A stretch of DNA of 64,000 nt. Source: Paenibacillus xylanilyticus. GTDB lineage: Bacteria > Bacillota > Bacilli > Paenibacillales > Paenibacillaceae. The stretch covers positions 2,801,001-2,865,000 of the forward strand of contig NZ_CP044310.1 in the NCBI RefSeq assembly GCF_009664365.1. The letters run 5' to 3'. Both the position numbers and the translations under genes were made by a program. The notes below the pieces were generated by a model that worked only from the letters and a program-made list of their open reading frames with translations, searched no databases and was not told the origin of the DNA. Shown here in pieces: positions 19,186 through 27,568 of the stretch; positions within the stretch are counted from its first letter, which is position 1, and every line of letters starts with the position of its first letter.

Positions 19186-20529
19186 GTGACAGAGCTAAAA
19201 ATACCGAAACGGCTGACCACCGCGCTGGTGAATTCATTGACAGCGGGTGTTGTGCCGCGAATTGGACTGGAGCAGATTGCCGTCGGCCGCAAGCCTGAAG
19301 TGGATGCAATATTGCGTGATTTGGATAACATTGCCGAAGGCGGAGCTGCATTTAAACTGATTACAGGTAGGTACGGCAGCGGGAAAAGCTTTCTTTTACA
19401 AATGATTCGTAACTATGCGATGGACCGGGAGTTCGTTGTAGCAGACGCAGATCTGTCCCCAGAGCGAAGATTGGTAGGCACCAAAGGTCAAGGACTCTCA
19501 ACGTACAGAGAACTGATGACCCGTCTGTCCACGCGCACACGTCCGGATGGCGGAGCACTTGAACCGATCCTGCAGAAGTGGATTGCTGCCCTGCAGCAGC
19601 AAACGATGCAGAATCAGGGTTTGCGACCTGATGATCCTGCCCTGCCGTCAGAGGTGGAGAAGCAGATTTACGCCGTCACGAACGAAATGCAGAACCTGGT
19701 GCACGGCTTTGATTTTGCCAAAGTTCTTGCTTCGTACTGGAACGGATACAAGCTGGGAGATGATGATCGCAAACAGGCTGCGCTTCGCTGGCTCAGAGGG
19801 GAGTATGCCACCAAGACGGAAGCCAAGAAGGAACTTGCTGTCGGCGTGATCATTGATGATGACAACTGGTATGATTATTTCAAATTATGGTCGGAGTTTA
19901 CGGCACGAATAGGTTATAAAGGGTTGCTGCTCTTTATTGATGAAGCGGTGAATCTGTACAAAATCACAAATAGCATCTCTCGGCAAAGCAATTATGAGAA
20001 ATTGCTGACCATGTTTAATGACACGATGCAGGGCAAGGCGGAGCACCTCGGCATCTTTGTTGGCGGTACGCCGCAATTTGTAGAGGATGAGAGACGTGGA
20101 TTGTTCAGTTATGAGGCGCTTCGTTCCAGACTGATCGATGGTCGGTATGCAGCGAGAGAATATGCGAATTACACAGGACCTATTCTGAAGCTGGCGATGT
20201 TATCTCATGAAGAGATTCTCATCCTGCTGCAGAAGCTGCGTCAGATTCATGCCCTTCATTTTGGTTACCAGGCCAGCTTGACGGATGAAGATCTGGTTGA
20301 TTTCATGCAAACGGCGGTGAACCGTCTCGGGGCGGACGAGCTGTTAACCACCCGTGAAGTAGTGCGTGATTTTATGGATGTACTGCATACGCTCCACCAT
20401 AATCCGGAAGTGACCTATGCCCAATTGCTTGGTGAGCGGGCAGACGCGCCACAGGATGGCGGTAAAGGAACGGCAGCATCTTCTGCTCCGGATGAGATGG
20501 ACGATTTTCTGGCGGAATTTGAATTATGA
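19186..20529 (+). CDS. BrxD-like P-loop ATPase (DUF2791 type)
   Basis: 447 residues. Walker A is GRYGSGKSF (about 61-69) and Walker B LLLFIDEA (about 247-254). The N-terminal PKRLTTALVNSLTAGVVPRIGLEQIAVGR and GVIIDDDNWYDYFKLWSEF fit the ATP-binding family that includes BrxD of type 2 BREX phage-defence loci. In BREX, brxD is paired with the helicase gene brxHI, and here too an Lhr-like helicase follows with an ATGA overlap. No BREX methylase (PglX), phosphatase (PglZ) or PglY is in the window. The last 30 residues are acidic and low-complexity. Family call from motifs. Confidence 0.85.
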   Translation: MTELKIPKRLTTALVNSLTAGVVPRIGLEQIAVGRKPEVDAILRDLDNIAEGGAAFKLITGRYGSGKSFLLQMIRNYAMDREFVVADADLSPERRLVGTKGQGLSTYRELMTRLSTRTRPDGGALEPILQKWIAALQQQTMQNQGLRPDDPALPSEVEKQIYAVTNEMQNLVHGFDFAKVLASYWNGYKLGDDDRKQAALRWLRGEYATKTEAKKELAVGVIIDDDNWYDYFKLWSEFTARIGYKGLLLFIDEAVNLYKITNSISRQSNYEKLLTMFNDTMQGKAEHLGIFVGGTPQFVEDERRGLFSYEALRSRLIDGRYAAREYANYTGPILKLAMLSHEEILILLQKLRQIHALHFGYQASLTDEDLVDFMQTAVNRLGADELLTTREVVRDFMDVLHTLHHNPEVTYAQLLGERADAPQDGGKGTAASSAPDEMDDFLAEFEL

Positions 20530-22733
20530 GCGATAATCCTTTTTACAGACTGGCGCCTTTTGTCCAGGAATTTATTTATAAAAAAAGATGGGATTCGCTC
20601 CGCCCTGCACAGATTGAGGCTTGTCATATCTGCTTCGATACCCCGCATCATATGCTGATTGCGGCAGGAACAGCTTCAGGCAAGACGGAAGCAGCCTTTT
20701 TTCCTGCACTGACGGAGTTGTATGAACGTCCTTCCAAATCGGTGGGTATTCTGTACATCGGGCCGTTAAAGGCACTGATCAATGATCAATTCGAGCGGCT
20801 GAAGGATCTGCTATCTGAGGGCAACATACCGGTGTGGCACTGGCACGGGGATGTTCCTCAAGCAGAAAAAACACGATTGGTGCGTAATCCGTCCGGCGTG
20901 CTCCAGATTACTCCGGAATCGCTCGAGGGTTTGCTCATGAACCGTCCCAATGCCATACCAGCGCTGTTTCATGATTTGCGGTACGTTATTATTGATGAGG
21001 TCCATGCATTTATGGGAGCAGATCGGGGAATTCAGGTACTGAGTGAACTGGCCCGGATTGAGCGGATGGCTGGCTGCAGACCCCGCAGAGTTGGATTATC
21101 TGCAACGCTGAGTGATTATGAGGCCGCAACTTCATGGCTCGCAGCAGGAACACAGGAAGGGGTAGATGTCGTGTCTTCTCCAGGCGGCCGCAAGCTGCGC
21201 CTGCGGGTGGAGCATTTCTCTTTTCCGGATGCCCGGGATGAGGAGCAGGCCGAACATCTGCACAACGCACGCAAAGCCTATTACGATTTCATCTATGAGA
21301 GCACTCATCGCAAAAAGGCGCTAATCTTCACCAACAGCCGAACGGATGCCGAAGTGACCATCCTTGAAATGAGAAGAGTCGCTGCACGGCGGGAAGAAAG
21401 GGATGTATTTCATGTACATCACGGAAGCATATCAGCCATGCTTCGCGAAGAGACGGAGGCAGCCCTGCGGACCGGGGTGGGTCCGGCCGTAGCTGCGGCT
21501 ACGGTAACATTGGAACTGGGGATTGACCTTGGTGAATTGGAACGGGTAGTGCAGCTCGGTGCCCCTTACAGCGCTTCGAGTTTTGTCCAGCGTCTCGGAA
21601 GGTCAGGAAGACGGGATGACATGGCTTCGGAAATGTTATTCGTTTGTCCGGAAGAAGAGGATGAAGAAGCGCAGCTTCCAGCTCGAATGCCATGGACGCT
21701 GCTTCGTGCCATTGCTGTCATAGAGCTGTATGTGAAGACCAAATGGGTCGAACCGCTTGAGGCTCGCAAAATGCCAATGGGCGTTCTCTACCATCAGACG
21801 ATGAGCATGCTGAAAAGCATGGGGGAGGCAGAGCCACGCGAGCTCGCGTATGCCGTTCTGTCTCTTGCACCGTTCAGTCAGATCCGGGCCGACCAGTACC
21901 AGACGTTCTTAAATTATCTGATTGAAACCGATCATCTGCAGTGGACGGAAGAACAGACCTTAATCATTGGGCTCACTGGCGAGAAAACGGTGAATAATTA
22001 TCGATTTTACGCGGTTTTCAAAGACGATGAGGAACACAAGGTGCTGAATGGTTCAGAGGAAATCGGTTCGATTACGACAGTTCCACCGCCTGGGTATTGC
22101 TTTTCCCTTGCAGGAAAGCTGTGGAAAGTAGAAGAAGTGGATCATAAACACAAAGCCGTATATGTGAAGGCGGCCAAAGGCAAAGTAGACACCCTGTGGC
22201 TTGGAGCGGGGGGTGACATTCATACGCTGGTCATTCAGAAAATGCGTGAGGTTCTGTCGGATTCCGTGATCTATCCTTATCTGTCTCCACAAGCGGTGAA
22301 TCGCTTGGAGCGTGCACGCCGGTTGGCAAGGGAAAGTGGATTGCTGAAGCAGGTGGTTATTCCGGCTGGCGGTGATTCCCTGTACGTTCTCCCTTGGGTG
22401 GGAAGCAAATCGTTTCGAACACTGGAACGATTGATGAAGCATAATCTGTCCGATCGATTTGCGCTGCGTTCGGTCGTGCCCATGGAGCCTTATTATTTTG
22501 TCGTCTCTGGAAAAGTGGATGCACGAACACTTCTGGCAGAGATAATGAGCGAATGCCGGACCGTTGAGGATGCTTCAGGACTGCTGGCGGAAGACGAGGC
22601 CCCGTATCTAGGCAAATATGATGAATTTGTGGCCCCGGCATTGATCAGGGAAGCTTTTGCCGTGGACGGCTTGGATCTGCAAGGTTTACAGGAGGGTTTG
22701 GAACAAACGCTGGCTTGGGAATCTCCTGAATGA
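20526..22733 (+). CDS. DEAD/DEAH superfamily 2 helicase, Lhr/BrxHI-like
   Basis: 735 residues. Helicase motifs are complete: GTASGKTEA (motif I, about 48), GPLKALINDQ (Ia), DEVHAF (II, D157), LSATL (III), IFTNSRTDAE (IV), TVTLELGIDLGE (V) and QRLGRSGRR (VI, about 355). The wing following the core, PWTLLRAIAVIELY, matches Lhr-type helicases. It is about half the length of full Lhr and near that of BrxHI. Start ATG overlaps the ATPase stop by 4 nt, implying coupled translation. Likely unwinds DNA or DNA-RNA hybrids with the two partner proteins. No terminator is obvious after the stop. Confidence 0.9.
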   Translation: MSDNPFYRLAPFVQEFIYKKRWDSLRPAQIEACHICFDTPHHMLIAAGTASGKTEAAFFPALTELYERPSKSVGILYIGPLKALINDQFERLKDLLSEGNIPVWHWHGDVPQAEKTRLVRNPSGVLQITPESLEGLLMNRPNAIPALFHDLRYVIIDEVHAFMGADRGIQVLSELARIERMAGCRPRRVGLSATLSDYEAATSWLAAGTQEGVDVVSSPGGRKLRLRVEHFSFPDARDEEQAEHLHNARKAYYDFIYESTHRKKALIFTNSRTDAEVTILEMRRVAARREERDVFHVHHGSISAMLREETEAALRTGVGPAVAAATVTLELGIDLGELERVVQLGAPYSASSFVQRLGRSGRRDDMASEMLFVCPEEEDEEAQLPARMPWTLLRAIAVIELYVKTKWVEPLEARKMPMGVLYHQTMSMLKSMGEAEPRELAYAVLSLAPFSQIRADQYQTFLNYLIETDHLQWTEEQTLIIGLTGEKTVNNYRFYAVFKDDEEHKVLNGSEEIGSITTVPPPGYCFSLAGKLWKVEEVDHKHKAVYVKAAKGKVDTLWLGAGGDIHTLVIQKMREVLSDSVIYPYLSPQAVNRLERARRLARESGLLKQVVIPAGGDSLYVLPWVGSKSFRTLERLMKHNLSDRFALRSVVPMEPYYFVVSGKVDARTLLAEIMSECRTVEDASGLLAEDEAPYLGKYDEFVAPALIREAFAVDGLDLQGLQEGLEQTLAWESPE

Positions 22734-22801
22734 GATGACGCCGTGGATGATATCGTTTGATACCCTAGCTGTCCAATTTCATTTTCGATGGAATGATGGG
22801 G

Positions 22802-22830
22802 TTGACAACATCTTACCTGCCATGTAATAT
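22802..22830 (+). promoter_or_regulatory. Sigma-A promoter of the riboswitch-EamA unit
   Basis: TTGACA (22802-22807) and TAATAT (22825-22830) with an ideal 17-bp spacer. Transcription should start near 22837, 45 nt before the aptamer. Confidence 0.85.
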
Positions 22831-22881
22831 ATGAAAAGTCGTCACATACGTAACATCACAATCACAAAAGCATACTTCATT

Positions 22882-22955
22882 TCGTATAACCTCGCAGGCC
22901 AAAAGTGTACACAGGGCGAGGGTCTCTACGGGAAGCCTATACTTCCTAACTACGA
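22882..22955 (+). ncRNA. Variant purine (guanine-type) riboswitch aptamer
   Basis: The three-way junction can be read directly. P1 is TCGTA/TACGA (22882-22886 with 22951-22955), sharing its inner pairs with the core. J1/2 contributes TATAA. P2 is CCTCGC/GCGAGG (22890-22895, 22916-22921), J2/3 is GTCTCTAC (22922-22929), P3 GGAAG/CTTCC (22931-22935, 22942-22946), and J3/1 AACTA. Core bases match the xpt-type guanine aptamer, including the C equivalent to C74 (22950) that selects guanine over adenine. Unusual: loop L2 is 20 nt instead of 7, and neither L2 nor L3 has the canonical kissing sequences; AGG in L2 could pair with CCT in L3. Confidence 0.7.
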
Positions 22956-22999
22956 TGCCAGGAATTTCATGTATTCCTTGCTCGAAGTTAGGATTTTTT
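22945..22999 (+). terminator. Riboswitch-controlled intrinsic terminator
   Basis: CCTAACT (22945-22951) pairs with AGTTAGG (22986-22992), with an inner AGGAAT/ATTCCT hairpin and ATTTTTT after it. Its 5' arm takes in the end of P3, J3/1 and the first base of the P1 3' strand, so ligand-bound aptamer and terminator exclude each other. Ligand should therefore switch the downstream gene on, as in the adenine-responsive pbuE switch. Confidence 0.7.
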
Positions 23000-23078
23000 G
23001 CGTTTGGATGGCAGGTTGTGACCTTGGCATGGATTAGACATGCGGACGTATTATCGATCATCAGGAGGTTTATTCATA

Positions 23079-24032
23079 ATGAAGTACTATTTGTCGGTTC
23101 TCGCTGGAGCGATGAGCTATGGCATCTTGTCCACTATAGTTGTGCTGGCATACGGTGAGGGATACCAACTCGGAGAGGTTGTTGGTTCACAGCTGATCAC
23201 GGGGTTCATCCTGTCCTGGTTGCTTGTACTATATACGAAATTTAAAACAAAACGCAGATCACAAACTAGCAAAACATCTGGGACAGCGACGAGTGTGTTT
23301 ACGCGACTGACATGGAAGCAGCGTCTGCTGTTAATGGCTGCCGGAACGCCAACAGTTATAACCGGTTTGGTATACTATCAGTCATTACGTTACATTCCCG
23401 CATCACTCGCCATTATTCTCTTGTTTCAGTTTACCTGGATTAGCGTGTTGATTCAGGCGGTAAGTAAACGCCAACGTCCAGACAAAGTAACCTTCCTAAC
23501 TCTGATTATCCTGTTCGGAGGTACACTGCTTGCAGCAGGGTTCCTGGAGCAGGGACTGAGCGAGTTTAACGGCCTGGGTATTGCACTCGGACTGTTGGCG
23601 GCAGTGAGTTATTCCCTGTTTGTACTGTTTAGCGGCAAAGCCGTTCCGTCAGCTCATCCTGCTTTTCGCAGCGCGTGGATGGTTACCGGCGGTTTGATTC
23701 TGCTCTGCATTCTGTTCCCGCCGACCTTCCTGTTTAACGGATTGATCTGGAGCCAACTGCTTGTGTTCGGATTACTGCTCGGTTTCTTCGGTGCTTTCAT
23801 TCCGCCAGTGTTGTTCGCCATTGGGGTTCCTCATATTGGGGGCGATATGGCAGGCATTCTGGGTGCAGTAGAGCTTCCGGTTGCGGTGTTGTTATCTTCC
23901 ATTGTACTTCATGAGCATGTAAGTGGACTGCAGTGGTTTGGCGTCATTATCGTTTTGATCGGCGTTGCACTGCCAGAGTTATATAAGCTGAGGCTGAAAC
24001 GGAGTCGAAGTGCTCCACAGTATTCCTCTTAA
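23079..24032 (+). CDS. EamA/DMT family transporter under purine riboswitch control
   Basis: 317 residues, about ten hydrophobic segments in two EamA-like halves. I start at ATG 23079, which follows CAGGAGGTT; a longer frame from 23040 has no binding site. ALSO typical are the helix ends RYIPASLAIILLFQFTWIS and ELPVAVLLSSIVLHEHVS, the latter close to the EamA pattern P..A.l.s...l.E. Located in the cytoplasmic membrane. The riboswitch in front is predicted to turn expression on with a guanine-type ligand, so the protein may export purine bases or a related compound, like PbuE functionally but from a different family. That role is an inference. Confidence 0.88.
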   Translation: MKYYLSVLAGAMSYGILSTIVVLAYGEGYQLGEVVGSQLITGFILSWLLVLYTKFKTKRRSQTSKTSGTATSVFTRLTWKQRLLLMAAGTPTVITGLVYYQSLRYIPASLAIILLFQFTWISVLIQAVSKRQRPDKVTFLTLIILFGGTLLAAGFLEQGLSEFNGLGIALGLLAAVSYSLFVLFSGKAVPSAHPAFRSAWMVTGGLILLCILFPPTFLFNGLIWSQLLVFGLLLGFFGAFIPPVLFAIGVPHIGGDMAGILGAVELPVAVLLSSIVLHEHVSGLQWFGVIIVLIGVALPELYKLRLKRSRSAPQYSS

Positions 24033-24095
24033 CGAACCCCAGTACACCGGGGATGCGCTAGAGTTATCATGGATATAGATATAAACTAGTAGAGA

Positions 24096-24118
24096 AGCCT
24101 GAGAAATCAGGCTTTTTC
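24096..24118 (+). terminator. Terminator of the EamA gene
   Basis: AGCCTGA-GAAA-TCAGGCT with a GNRA tetraloop and TTTTTCT. Confidence 0.9.
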
Positions 24119-24263
24119 TAATTAAAACGAAGTTTTCAGTTGGATATTCAGCCCTCCCTTGCTAAGTATGATCTGACATGGCCCATAGGAGCCATTTTCT
24201 TCTGCAGCGTGTTAAGGTATGATATAGGCTGTACTTTTATTTCAGGAAAAGAGGCATGCGGAT

Positions 24264-24689
24264 ATGAATAGCTCAATTAAGAAAATGTGGCCGTGGCTTA
24301 CGCTTGGCCTTGCTGTTATTGTATTACTCGGATCATTTTTGGTTTACTTCATGGGCAAGGACATGTCTCCCGGTGCAGGAAGTTCAGTAACAGCACAAGC
24401 GAAGACGCCTGAAGAATTGGAAGGATATGAAGTCATTGATGTGAATGTGAGTAATGACGGATTCGAACCTGGGGTGATTGAAGTTAAAGCGGGAGTTCCC
24501 ACTAAAATTAATTTTATTCTTACCCGGTCAGTCACCCATGTGAAATCGGTTGGTTCACAAGCTCTGGGAATGGATTTGTACATGCAAAAAGGAGACAACT
24601 ACTACACCGTTGATGAAAATTTGCAGCCTGGAGAATATGAAATTCACTGCGGCATGTACATGATCTACGGAACAATTAAGGTCGTTTAA
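24264..24689 (+). CDS. Membrane-anchored cupredoxin-domain protein
   Basis: 141 residues. One N-terminal transmembrane anchor (about 9-30) and a cupredoxin-like domain outside the cell (about 55-141). Candidate copper ligands are the histidine in SVTHVKS, and C129 with nearby H128 and methionines in EIHCGMYM. Cupredoxins of this form in Firmicutes bind copper ions or transfer electrons at the cell surface. Start ATG after AGGAAAAGAGG. Flanked by terminators on both sides, so expressed alone; no copper ATPase or CsoR is near. Confidence 0.82.
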   Translation: MNSSIKKMWPWLTLGLAVIVLLGSFLVYFMGKDMSPGAGSSVTAQAKTPEELEGYEVIDVNVSNDGFEPGVIEVKAGVPTKINFILTRSVTHVKSVGSQALGMDLYMQKGDNYYTVDENLQPGEYEIHCGMYMIYGTIKVV

Positions 24690-24693
24690 ACGT

Positions 24694-24734
24694 GAGGAGC
24701 AGAGTCAGTGACAAGCTGGCTTTGCTCCTCTTTT
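24694..24734 (+). terminator. Terminator of the cupredoxin gene
   Basis: GAGGAGCA / TGCTCCTC stem with an inner AGTCAG/CTGGCT part and TTTT. Confidence 0.8.
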
Positions 24735-24786
24735 GCATGCGTGCTATCATGGACTTGTGAGACATTTCATCTGGAGGTGGCCTAAT

Positions 24787-25803
24787 ATGAAAGCGCTATT
24801 TATTGGAGGCACGGGTACAATCAGTACAGCAATTACGCAGCAGCTCGCCAGTCAGGGTTGTGAGCTTTATTTGATCAATCGCGGCAATCGTAATGATGAT
24901 CTGCCCGCGGAAGTCAATGTGCTTCAGGCCGACATCAACGATGAAGTACGGGTTGCAGAACTCATTGCGGATCTTGAATTTGATGTTGTTGCAGACTTTA
25001 TAGCTTTTGTCCCGTCACAGCTCGAACGAGATTATCGTTTATTTAAAGACAAAACCAAACAATTCATATTCATAAGCTCGGCATCAGCCTATCAGACACC
25101 ACTTGCCGACTATCGCATTACGGAAGGTACACCATTATCCAATCCCTACTGGGAGTATTCACGCAATAAGATCGCTTGTGAGGACTATTTGATGAAGCAG
25201 TACCGGGAGCATGGTTTTCCGGTGACGATTGTACGTCCAAGCCATACGTATGGTGACCTGTCAGTGCCTCTGGGCGTGCATGGTGCCAAAGGAAGCTGGC
25301 AGGTTCTCAAGCGGATTCGTGAAGGCAAACCCGTAATCATTCACGGTGACGGCACGTCGCTATGGACGATTACGCATAATAGTGATTTTGCCAAAGGTTT
25401 TATCGGTCTGATGGGGAATATCCATGCCATTGGTGAGTCTGTACATATTACCTCGGACGAGTCCGTGACGTGGAACCAGATCTATGAAATTATCGCAGGA
25501 GTACTTGGAGTCAAGCTGAATGCGGTTCATGTCCCTTCGGAATTTTTGGCTGCATGCAGTGATCAGGACCTTCGCGGCGGTTTGCTTGGAGATAAGGCCA
25601 ACACGGTCGTATTTGACAATAGCAAACTGAAGAGGCTTGTACCTGAATTTGTAGCAACAACGAGAGCGGATCAGGGAATACGGAAAACGATCCATTATAT
25701 GCTGGATCATCCAGAGCTGCAAACCGAAGATCCTGAATTTGATGCTTGGTGTGACAAGGTGGTTGGAGCTCTGGACGAAGCGTTGAAAAAGATTAAAGAA
25801 TAG
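24787..25803 (+). CDS. NAD-dependent epimerase/dehydratase (extended SDR)
   Basis: 338 residues from ATG 24787 (GGAGGTGG upstream). The Rossmann motif is FIGGTGTISTAI at the N-terminus. The active site shows FISSASAYQ and YSRNK, the tyrosine-lysine pair of SDR enzymes, and the IVRPSHTYGD motif follows. These proteins act on nucleotide-linked sugars or related substrates with NAD(P). Substrate not identifiable. An alpha/beta hydrolase gene starts 16 bp after the stop, probably cotranscribed. Confidence 0.9.
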   Translation: MKALFIGGTGTISTAITQQLASQGCELYLINRGNRNDDLPAEVNVLQADINDEVRVAELIADLEFDVVADFIAFVPSQLERDYRLFKDKTKQFIFISSASAYQTPLADYRITEGTPLSNPYWEYSRNKIACEDYLMKQYREHGFPVTIVRPSHTYGDLSVPLGVHGAKGSWQVLKRIREGKPVIIHGDGTSLWTITHNSDFAKGFIGLMGNIHAIGESVHITSDESVTWNQIYEIIAGVLGVKLNAVHVPSEFLAACSDQDLRGGLLGDKANTVVFDNSKLKRLVPEFVATTRADQGIRKTIHYMLDHPELQTEDPEFDAWCDKVVGALDEALKKIKE

Positions 25804-25819
25804 AAGTGAGGGGACAGTT

Positions 25820-26473
25820 ATGACCCAGACGGGGCATCGAATCGTCAAGGAAATAACCAAAACATTGACATTGGACTACTTGCTGCACATTCCGGTTACG
25901 GAAGACCAGCCAGCAGATAAGAAGTGGCCTGTTATTCTGTTTCTTCACGGATCAGGCGAACGTGGCAGTGATTTGAATAAGGTGAAAGCAAACGGACTCC
26001 CGAACATTGTAGATCAGGATCATAGCTTTCCTTTTATCGTCATATCGCCTCAATGTCCGGAGGATGAATTCTGGGCCATGGAAAAGGAAGCTCTGCATGC
26101 CATTGTTGAACATGTGCTGGAGAACTACCCTGCAGATCCGAAGAGAGTATATCTTACCGGATTAAGCATGGGCGGTTACGGGGCGTGGCATCTGCCCATC
26201 GACTATCCTCATGTGTTTGCTGCCGTAGCCCCCGTGTGCGGGGGAATCGATCCATCCAGAGCAGAAGCCTTGCGGGATGTGCCGATCTGGGCATTTCACG
26301 GTGCCATGGACGATGTTGTTCCTCTCTCGGAATCGCAAGGAATTGTGGATGCCCTTGAAGCGATCGAGGCAAACGTGAAGCTAACTGTCTATCCGGAAGG
26401 GAACCATAATGCCTGGGATGAAGCATACAGCAATCCGGACCTGTACAAGTGGTTTCTGAGTCACTCCTTGTAA
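25820..26473 (+). CDS. Alpha/beta hydrolase, phospholipase/carboxylesterase-like
   Basis: 217 residues, no signal peptide. The oxyanion motif is LFLHGSGERGSD, the nucleophile elbow GLSMGGYGAW, the acid in GAMDDVVP and the histidine in GNHNAWD, so the catalytic triad is complete. It resembles the esterase family related to PHB depolymerases and feruloyl-type esterases, but without secretion. The binding site GTGAGGGGACAG precedes the ATG. Follows the SDR gene closely. Confidence 0.88.
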   Translation: MTQTGHRIVKEITKTLTLDYLLHIPVTEDQPADKKWPVILFLHGSGERGSDLNKVKANGLPNIVDQDHSFPFIVISPQCPEDEFWAMEKEALHAIVEHVLENYPADPKRVYLTGLSMGGYGAWHLPIDYPHVFAAVAPVCGGIDPSRAEALRDVPIWAFHGAMDDVVPLSESQGIVDALEAIEANVKLTVYPEGNHNAWDEAYSNPDLYKWFLSHSL

Positions 26474-26530
26474 ACTTTTATTTATCAGCCGGGCTGGTCG
26501 AACCACCAAGTGTATTAACCCTGCCAATAA

Positions 26531-26539
26531 TGCTATAAT
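26531..26539 (+). promoter_or_regulatory. Extended -10 promoter of treR
   Basis: TGCTATAAT, a perfect extended -10, 43 bp before the treR start. No convincing -35. Confidence 0.55.
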
Positions 26540-26582
26540 AGGTTGCTAATATGATAAAAAGGGTAATGAACTATGGTGATGA

Positions 26583-27296
26583 ATGATGAATAACAAGTTT
26601 ATCCGAATCTACGAAGATATCGCAGCTCATATTCGGAATGGAGAGATCGAGGCTGGTTCGCTTCTGCCATCGGAGCTTGATTTGTCCGAAAGCTATCAGA
26701 CGTCCAGAGAGACGATACGCAAAGCACTGAAAATGCTGTATGAAGAAGGTTACATTCAAAAAATTCAAGGCAAGGGGTCCATTGTACTGGATATCCGCAT
26801 GATTGATTTTCCCATTTCGGGACTGGTCAGCTTCAAGGAACTGGCCAAGAAAATGGGACAGCGGGCCAGAACGCATGTTGAGGAATTAGAGGAACTGAAG
26901 GTAGATCAGGCCTTGTTTAAAACCGTTCAATTTGGGTTGGGCGAGCAGGTCTGGAAAATCGTGCGCGTAAGAAATGTGGATGGTGAACGTGTCATTCTGG
27001 ACAAAGACTATGTCAGTCAACGTCTTGTTCCGGGATTAACCAAAGAGATATGCAATGATTCCATTTATGAGTACATGGAGGATCAGCTCGGTTTGTCCAT
27101 TTCTTTTGCCAAGAAAGAGATCTTGGTGGAAGAGCCTACCGAAGAAGATCGAAGATTGATGGATCTGGAAGGCTTCCATAATGTGGTCGTTGTACGAAGC
27201 CAGGTCTATCTGGAGGATGCGAGTCCTTTTCAGTTTACGGAATCCCGGCACCGTCCGGACAAATTCAAATTTGTTGATTTTGCAAGGCGAAAATAA
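26583..27296 (+). CDS. treR: Trehalose-type GntR/UTRA repressor
   Basis: 237 residues. N-terminal GntR winged helix (about 5-70) with LLPSELDLSESYQTSRETIRK and GYIQKIQGKGSIVL, then a UTRA ligand domain (about 85-232). The runs FPISGLVSFKELAKKMG, LTKEICNDSIYEYMEDQLG and FTESRHRPDKFKFVDFARR closely resemble Bacillus TreR, which senses trehalose-6-phosphate. The trehalose PTS and phosphotrehalase genes that normally lie next to it are absent. The neighbours are an esterase and a mannanase. Start at the first of two tandem ATGs after a weak GGTGA. Confidence 0.9.
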   Translation: MMNNKFIRIYEDIAAHIRNGEIEAGSLLPSELDLSESYQTSRETIRKALKMLYEEGYIQKIQGKGSIVLDIRMIDFPISGLVSFKELAKKMGQRARTHVEELEELKVDQALFKTVQFGLGEQVWKIVRVRNVDGERVILDKDYVSQRLVPGLTKEICNDSIYEYMEDQLGLSISFAKKEILVEEPTEEDRRLMDLEGFHNVVVVRSQVYLEDASPFQFTESRHRPDKFKFVDFARRK

Positions 27297-27313
27297 TTGT
27301 GTAATGGATTATA

Positions 27314-27361
27314 AGAAATGCCTGTCCGATTTTTTATCATTGGACGGGCGTTTCTTTTTTT
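27314..27361 (+). terminator. Terminator of treR
   Basis: GAAATGCCTGTCC pairs with GGACGGGCGTTTC (wobble pairs) and is followed by eight T. Confidence 0.9.
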
Positions 27362-27382
27362 CCAAAAAGAGTTAAGAATGAG

Positions 27383-27411
27383 TTGACTAGTAAGCGTTTT
27401 CATTTTATGAT
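27383..27411 (+). promoter_or_regulatory. Promoter of the mannanase gene with cre box in the spacer
   Basis: TTGACT (27383-27388), 17-bp spacer, TATGAT (27406-27411). The spacer contains AGTAAGCGTTTTCA (27389-27402), which matches the cre consensus at 13 of 14 positions. CcpA bound here would cover the promoter and repress during growth on glucose-like sugars. Confidence 0.7.
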
Positions 27412-27568
27412 AATCTCATAACTTAAACGATAAAGTAAATCATAAACATAATATTTAAAATTGTTTGTTTATATAACTCACTTAATTAGTTGATGAATTT
27501 GATTTTAGTTAGCCTGTTGCCTTGTGCAGGGTTAATTGAAATATAAAAAACTCAGGAGGTTATATGCC

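Noticed and set aside
17589..22733. Complete BREX locus
   Set aside because: No PglX, PglZ, PglY/BrxC, BrxA or BrxB gene is present in the window; only BrxD- and BrxHI-like proteins are.
22831..23037. 68-codon frame between the promoter and the EamA gene
   Set aside because: It lies across the riboswitch aptamer and terminator, has no ribosome binding site, and its sequence is explained by RNA structure.
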